Below, piece after piece: positions 44,363 through 48,562 of a stretch of 48,562 bases of DNA. A program made the translations under genes and the position numbers. The first letter of the stretch is position 1; each line of letters starts with the position of its first letter. The DNA is taken from positions 1 through 48,562 of the forward strand of contig SXMN01000098.1 of assembly GCA_005777315.1 (NCBI GenBank), in the 5' to 3' direction. The notes below the pieces were generated by a model that had not been told where the DNA came from, ran no database searches, and saw only the letters and a list, made by a program, of their open reading frames with translations. Source of the DNA: Verrucomicrobiales bacterium. GTDB lineage: Bacteria > Verrucomicrobiota > Verrucomicrobiia > Limisphaerales > F1-12-MAGs170.

Positions 44363-45175
44363 TTAGTAATGCAACCGCGAATTGATGTTCGATCCGTGAA
44401 CAGCGCTGTGGCATCCCGCCGCCCAGCAAGTCCTTCCCCGGGCGTTGGATGAGTGATCAAATTTTCCAAGGATTAGTCCGTCACCTGGCCTGTGCTGAAT
44501 CTCCGCATGGCAGCGCAGGCACAGGTTATTGTCCGGCTGGATGAGCATCTTGCGATTGACGCCTCCGTGCGGCGCATGGCAAACAGTGCAACCCTCACGC
44601 ATCGCTTCGTGCTCGAAAACGAAGGATCTCGCCTGATCGCGGTGGCAGGTTGCGCAGGATTCATTCAGCCTCGCCATCGCAAGTCCTCGTGCGGGTTTCA
44701 TGATGTCCCGCCCGTGAGGATCATGGCACTGAACACAATTCATCCGGCCTTCGACCACCGGATGATGTTGCGGGAGTCTGAACTCCGCGTGGACTTCAAG
44801 ATGGCAGTTGAAACACGTCGTGGGATCTTTACCGGGATTCACAATGAGACTGTTGCGCCCCCCGCCAGCAGCCACATGGCGGCTCCCCTGACCATGACAG
44901 GATTCGCACCCTGAAATGCCCGCCCACTTCGGATCATCCTTGTGAAACCGGGCGTGCGGGCTTGCCGGAAAAGCGCGGGCGATGTTCGTGTGGCAATCCA
45001 TGCACACTTTGTTGCCTACGAAAGTGGCCCCTTCGATCTCAGGCGGCAATGTCACTGTCCGCTGTAAGGTTGAACACGCGCTAAGAAAAAGCCCTATGAG
45101 CGCCATCGCGCATAGTCCTCCCATTCCGCCAATAGCGTATCGTTTCATCCCCTTCATCAATCCGCCGTTGTTCAT
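44363..45175 (-). CDS. octahaem c-type cytochrome lipoprotein
   Basis: From ATG 45175 (a GGGAAGA site precedes it) the protein is 270 residues. A lipobox LFLSAC is followed by eight haem motifs in order: CMDCH, CESCH, CFNCH, CVQCH, CATCH, CTVCH, CLRCH and, last, CWAAGCH, which has four residues between the cysteines rather than two. The rest is rich in His, including KDDPKWAG and HHPVVEGR, that could be distal ligands. It resembles the DmsE/MtrA-type periplasmic multihaem proteins. As a lipoprotein it may sit in the barrel of the next gene and carry electrons across the outer membrane. Its stop is 13 bases before that gene. Confidence 0.88.
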   Translation of the reverse strand: MNNGGLMKGMKRYAIGGMGGLCAMALIGLFLSACSTLQRTVTLPPEIEGATFVGNKVCMDCHTNIARAFPASPHARFHKDDPKWAGISGCESCHGQGSRHVAAGGGRNSLIVNPGKDPTTCFNCHLEVHAEFRLPQHHPVVEGRMNCVQCHDPHGRDIMKPARGLAMARLNESCATCHRDQARSFVFEHEAMREGCTVCHAPHGGVNRKMLIQPDNNLCLRCHAEIQHRPGDGLILGKFDHSSNARGRTCWAAGCHSAVHGSNINSRLHY

Positions 45176-45387
45176 TCGGTTCTTCCCACCCGCACGCAGC
45201 TCTACTGAGCGTGGAAGCACTGCGTTCTCGAGATCGGGCTGCAAAAGGATAATGATGCCAAACGCTGTCGAGCGGCAAGGTCATTCGGGCACTCTCTCGA
45301 TGTGTCTTGAACTCAAAGTTCTGAAGCCTGCGGGGAATAAATCAGCGCAATAACGAGCCGCCATCTCCTCAGGCATCAGCCGAAATT

Positions 45388-47529
45388 CTACCTCGCCTGA
45401 GCTTTCAGGCGAACAGGCCAACTCCATCGCGCCCCATCCTGAACACGGGCCACGAGTTGAACATTCTCCGACATCGGAATCGGCCCCTTGTAGCGTTGAG
45501 CCTTGAGCGAAACCCCTCCTCCTGACGCCCGGGGATCACTGCCATCCACTGTGAAGAAAACCTTACCTCCTGTGGCCTGAAGCGTGATCTGCCCCTTGTT
45601 TAAGCTTACTCCGGGGCCAACGACAAATTGATGATCAATCCAGGTCAACCGTTGTTCGAGCCAAGACTTCAGGTACTGCACCTCGTCATTGTAAGTGCGG
45701 CCCACAAAATGGTTCGGCCAGACCTGGCGTCCGAGGACCGGCCACTTTTGATGGTTTCGCGCCTGGGCTTCATCGAGCAAGAAAGCCAGTTCATCCACGC
45801 GAGCCAGGAGTCTCCCTCGCGCAAATTGGTTGGTGCGAACTTCCCCCCATCGATCCACATACTTCTGGGCAAAATCCGGATCCTGGAACAACCGTCGGAA
45901 CCATGAGTACTGCTGATCATCCAGTTGCGGCCAATACCAATGCTCGGCCATATATCCCTGCTTGCCGGTTGCGTTCCCCATGCTCAAATTCCAATCCCAA
46001 ATCGGCCCCATCTTGATCTTCCCACCGCGATCCTTGTGATAATAGGTACTGAAGCGAAACCCGTCGATGTTCTTGGTCGCTTCGACCAGTAAATGATGAT
46101 CGATGAACGAATCGGCATCGATGTAAGACGCGTAACCCTTCACAGGGTCGCCAAAATCCGGTCCGTAGAGCGCGGCCTCCAATTTCTTAATGTGTCCAGA
46201 CAGCCATTGGCGTTGTGCCTGCGAAATCTCGTCGGGCTTCGGTTCCACGAAAAGAAACTGCGCGCCCGATGCGGTGACAAAACCTGAACCCTCATCCGGC
46301 AGCCGGTTGCGATTGGAAAAGCCATTTCCTCTGGTTCTATCAGGCCGCCCTCCAAGACCGCTCAGGAAGTCAAAGATCCCGCCTTCGGCTCCCCCCTCGC
46401 TGGGCAGGAAGCCGCGAGGATCTCCGGGAAATCCACCAGGCCCGGTGGGATAGCCGGGGCGCAGCATGGATGGTCCTCCACCCATAAAATTGGGGCGCCC
46501 TGTTAGATTCGGCGCACCCATGTCCACCCGGTCAGTATGATCTTTCTTGAATATGTATCCGCCAGAGATGTCAGGGGCCGTGGCGTCGCTGGATTTTAGC
46601 TTCGCTATCTTCACTCGCGTGGAATCACGCTTAATCTTCTCCGCCAGGACGTAAACACCCATGTAATGCCCCTGGTTCAGCCTGCCATTTGATTCACTGA
46701 TGAAAACTTCAACAAAACGGGTTCTCGACGCATACGCCCCCATCTGATTGCTGATCTCGTACGCCAGAACATCACGCATCAACGTTTTGTCCGAGTACGG
46801 GGCGTAAAGCACCCAGTCCGATTCCCTCGGCATTCCGAGCAGAGAGACATTCATCGATTCACTTCCAGCGCTTCGGGTCTTCAGATGATAGGAGCGTTTG
46901 GGATAGCGGAGCGAGCTGTGTCCACGCGCGTTGAGCAAGGCTCTTCCACCATGGTTCACGGTACCGCCAAACGTGACCCTCTGCTTTCCGCCTTCAATAA
47001 TCCACACCGAAGCCGGCGTCTTAGGCTCGCGCCCGATCTCCAGCCCGAACGTCTGCACCAAAACCAATGGCAGATTAGAACTGAATCGAGTCATCAGCGC
47101 CTCATCCACGAAGGTGTAGGTGTTCCCGACGACAAGTCCTTGTTCCGCGCCGGCAAAAGCCTTTGCGGTGATTGCCACAGAATTGGTGATCAAAATCGGC
47201 GACGAATACAAAGCCGATCGTTCCGTCGGGACGGATCCATCCGTGGTGTATCGGATGCCCGCCTTGTCGTGCCTGACGCTGAGAGTCAGTGAGATACTGT
47301 TTGTGATCAGCCCGCCTGGAGCTGAAAACGATACACCAAGATCAGAATTTGAAGCCGCGCGTGAAGCGATGGAAGGTTGCAGAGCCTCTGCGGAGCGGCC
47401 CTGCCAAGGCTGCGCTGAGATCAGCAAGAATCCGAGAATCATCAGCACCTTGGAGTACGTTTGAGAGTTCCAAGGAATGCTGTTTTCGAAAAGGCCTTTA
47501 ACAAGCCGCCATGTCCAACCCGGATTCAC
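45388..47529 (-). CDS. CotH-like protein with chitobiase-type beta domains
   Basis: The 713-residue product (GTG 47529; ATG 47442 also possible) has a signal (about 28-47). An N-terminal beta-sandwich (about 68-135, GIRYTTDGSVPT) and a C-terminal one (about 645-705, GKVFFTVDGSDPRAS) are of the CHB_HEX_C type. Between them lies a CotH domain with GGTVNHGGRALLNARGHSSL and YPKRSYHLKTR, then DKTLMRDVLAYEISNQMGAY and FEVFISE-like, and GPIWDWNLSMGN. A Gly/Pro/Arg-rich linker (about 340-420) splits the domain. CotH proteins phosphorylate spore-coat protein in Bacillus; here the target is unknown. It lies upstream of the octahaem gene on the same strand. Confidence 0.87.
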   Translation of the reverse strand: MNPGWTWRLVKGLFENSIPWNSQTYSKVLMILGFLLISAQPWQGRSAEALQPSIASRAASNSDLGVSFSAPGGLITNSISLTLSVRHDKAGIRYTTDGSVPTERSALYSSPILITNSVAITAKAFAGAEQGLVVGNTYTFVDEALMTRFSSNLPLVLVQTFGLEIGREPKTPASVWIIEGGKQRVTFGGTVNHGGRALLNARGHSSLRYPKRSYHLKTRSAGSESMNVSLLGMPRESDWVLYAPYSDKTLMRDVLAYEISNQMGAYASRTRFVEVFISESNGRLNQGHYMGVYVLAEKIKRDSTRVKIAKLKSSDATAPDISGGYIFKKDHTDRVDMGAPNLTGRPNFMGGGPSMLRPGYPTGPGGFPGDPRGFLPSEGGAEGGIFDFLSGLGGRPDRTRGNGFSNRNRLPDEGSGFVTASGAQFLFVEPKPDEISQAQRQWLSGHIKKLEAALYGPDFGDPVKGYASYIDADSFIDHHLLVEATKNIDGFRFSTYYHKDRGGKIKMGPIWDWNLSMGNATGKQGYMAEHWYWPQLDDQQYSWFRRLFQDPDFAQKYVDRWGEVRTNQFARGRLLARVDELAFLLDEAQARNHQKWPVLGRQVWPNHFVGRTYNDEVQYLKSWLEQRLTWIDHQFVVGPGVSLNKGQITLQATGGKVFFTVDGSDPRASGGGVSLKAQRYKGPIPMSENVQLVARVQDGARWSWPVRLKAQAR

Positions 47530-47631
47530 TGCACTTCCTCAATTGCCATTGATTGCGACAAATCTGAACCGCAGCGCTTAAACAAACCCTCTGCAGCACC
47601 ATGTGTCCCCTGCCCTGCCTCCGGCTCTGGA

Positions 47632-47889
47632 TCAGTCCTGAGCTACCACCTTCTGTTTGACGAGGACTGCTCGATGCTCCTTGAGAAGGTTCCGGACATC
47701 CTGGATGGAGCTGATCCGCACGGGCACGGCTCGACGCTCAGGCACTTTCATGAGTTTGTACTGGACCAGGAGTTTCCCGACGTGGCCTATCCGCATGTAG
47801 CCATCGGTCAACTGCCAGAGTTGACCTTCTTCCAAAGCGCGAGCACCGGTTCTAGTGGATGAAGCTGATGTAGTTGATTGTCGTTTCAC
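47632..47889 (-). CDS. small conserved protein, 85 residues
   Basis: The protein includes LEEGQLWQLTDGYMRIGHVG and KLLVQYKLMKVPERRAVPVR, then SSIQDVRNLLKEHRAVLV, a small beta-plus-helix fold common in Verrucomicrobia without known function. The first 18 or so residues (Ser/Thr-rich) may not belong to it. It is soluble and stands alone. Bases 47890-48089 upstream show no gene. Confidence 0.6.
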   Translation of the reverse strand: MKRQSTTSASSTRTGARALEEGQLWQLTDGYMRIGHVGKLLVQYKLMKVPERRAVPVRISSIQDVRNLLKEHRAVLVKQKVVAQD

Positions 47890-48089
47890 AATTAGGATGT
47901 CACCCTAACACGTCCCCGGTATCAAAGCCACGATCATTTCAACCGATCTGTCTGTTCAACTTCTGAGAGGAACCGCACCCCATACCGGGTTTGAGGTGAG
48001 AAATTACTTGTTCTGGAAGTGAGCCGGGTTTGGGATCTCCTCAAGCCTGCCTCGACCCGTCATTCCGTCATTCCGAGCCAGCTCGTAAT

Positions 48090-48123
48090 GAGGAGACTGT
48101 GGGATAGTCTGCGGTCTCCTCAT
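48090..48123. repeat. hairpin repeat next to tRNA-Leu(UAA)
   Basis: GAGGAGACTGTGGG with GCGGTCTCCTC is a copy of the palindrome at 6704-6742. It starts 14 bases past the tRNA 3' end and could stop tRNA transcription. Confidence 0.65.
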
Positions 48124-48137
48124 CATGCTTGGATCAT

Positions 48138-48227
48138 TGGTGCCGGTGGCCGGACTCGAACCGGCACGGGCTTTTAAAGGCCCCTTGGATTTTAAGTCCA
48201 ATGCGTCTGCCATTTCGCCACACCGGC
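48138..48227 (-). tRNA. tRNA-Leu (UAA)
   Basis: The acceptor stem GCCGGTG pairs with CACCGGC. The anticodon stem TTGGA/TCCAA and loop CTTAAAA give anticodon UAA. A long variable arm (GGGGCCTTTAAAAGCCCGT), T arm GCCGG TTCGAGT CCGGC and an encoded CCA complete a class II leucine tRNA. Bases 48228-48447 contain no further gene. Confidence 0.96.
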
Positions 48228-48447
48228 ATTGCTGACTATCAACCACTTGAGGGTTACATCGAGACCACAGCCTATATTCTTCGTTACAGCATTTGAAACA
48301 GTGTTGCCGTGTGAAACGCAACGCACTCCCAAGCAGTATCGGTTCTCGATCCAACTCACGCCGTCACAATTACACGAAGGGCTGCGACAACCGCAAGCAC
48401 CCGATTCGCCGCTTGCGTCGGCACCAGCGCGTATGCATGAAGGGGAT

Positions 48448-48562
48448 TCAAAGGGAGGGACGCTTGCGAGAGACGAAGCGCATGGCTTTGGCGAGATTGT
48501 TTTCCCCCATGTCAGCGTGGAAGTCGGTGATGGTTTTGTATTTTGGGTTGGGCTGTCGTTGA
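48448..48562 (-). CDS. possible C-terminus of a gene entering from the right
   Basis: On the minus strand, a frame open from the window end reads KYKTITDFHADMGENNLAKA and MRFVSRKRPSL before a TGA at 48448-48450. It has protein-like composition but no motif I can name. The 5' part lies outside the window. Confidence 0.3.
   Translation of the reverse strand, partial: QRQPNPKYKTITDFHADMGENNLAKAMRFVSRKRPSL

Noticed and set aside
48004..48354. Protein-coding frame over tRNA-Leu(UAA)
   Set aside because: The frame (GEMADALDLKSKG) is the familiar false translation of a leucine tRNA.

Overview
The window looks like a chromosomal segment from a GC-rich member of the Verrucomicrobiota, probably near the Pedosphaera/Limisphaerales side. 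This is inferred from gene families typical of the phylum: a PSD1/DUF1501 pair, a ThuA/DUF1080/sugar-epimerase operon, a formylglycine sulfatase, a PEP-CTERM protein, a prepilin-like H-x-DG protein, and WD40 repeats of the kind fused to Ser/Thr kinases. No rRNA and no complete insertion sequence with a transposase is visible. Two leucine tRNAs are present (GAG near 31.4 kb and UAA near 48.2 kb, both on the minus strand).

Layout. Bases 1-6.5 kb are an accessory, scarred region. It holds a WD40 protein lacking its kinase half, a pseudopilin-like protein, HicBA and PIN/RHH toxin-antitoxin pairs, gene fragments, several families of palindromic repeats and an orphan ECF sigma factor. Bases 7-16.9 kb carry mostly catabolic and envelope enzymes: a secreted esterase, two metal-dependent hydrolases, a secreted sugar-isomerase-like protein, an M23 endopeptidase with a SecD-head lipoprotein, a tiny basic protein with its own terminator, an M1 aminopeptidase and a TrmH-type RNA methyltransferase. 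Bases 17.2-23.1 kb hold a DUF885 peptidase-like lipoprotein and a minus-strand operon (3-epimerase, DUF1080, ThuA, ThuA) that fits oxidative (3-keto) sugar degradation. From 23.2 to 31.3 kb are a frameshifted PEP-CTERM gene, murA, a 41-bp tandem repeat, a coiled-coil membrane protein, a toxin-antitoxin pair with a nonsense codon, a SufS-type cysteine desulfurase and a sulfatase.

From 31.8 to 38.2 kb lie a HupE/UreJ-like membrane protein and the PSD1-DUF1501 operon. From 38.6 to 41.8 kb are small conserved genes, a Rieske protein and a compact RbsD-like / TIM-barrel / FucU-like operon that looks like a sugar mutarotase-isomerase module. The last part (41.9-47.5 kb, minus strand) encodes a CotH-type protein, an octaheme c-type lipoprotein and a large outer-membrane beta-barrel with a fused N-terminal haem domain. 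The last two resemble a porin-cytochrome conduit for electron transfer across the outer membrane, and this is the most interesting locus in the window.

Several genes are broken or reshaped by repeats: an in-frame palindrome in the WD40 gene, a stop codon supplied by a hairpin repeat, and a repeat copy that overlaps the 5' end of sufS. All functions are read by eye from motifs; no database search was run.
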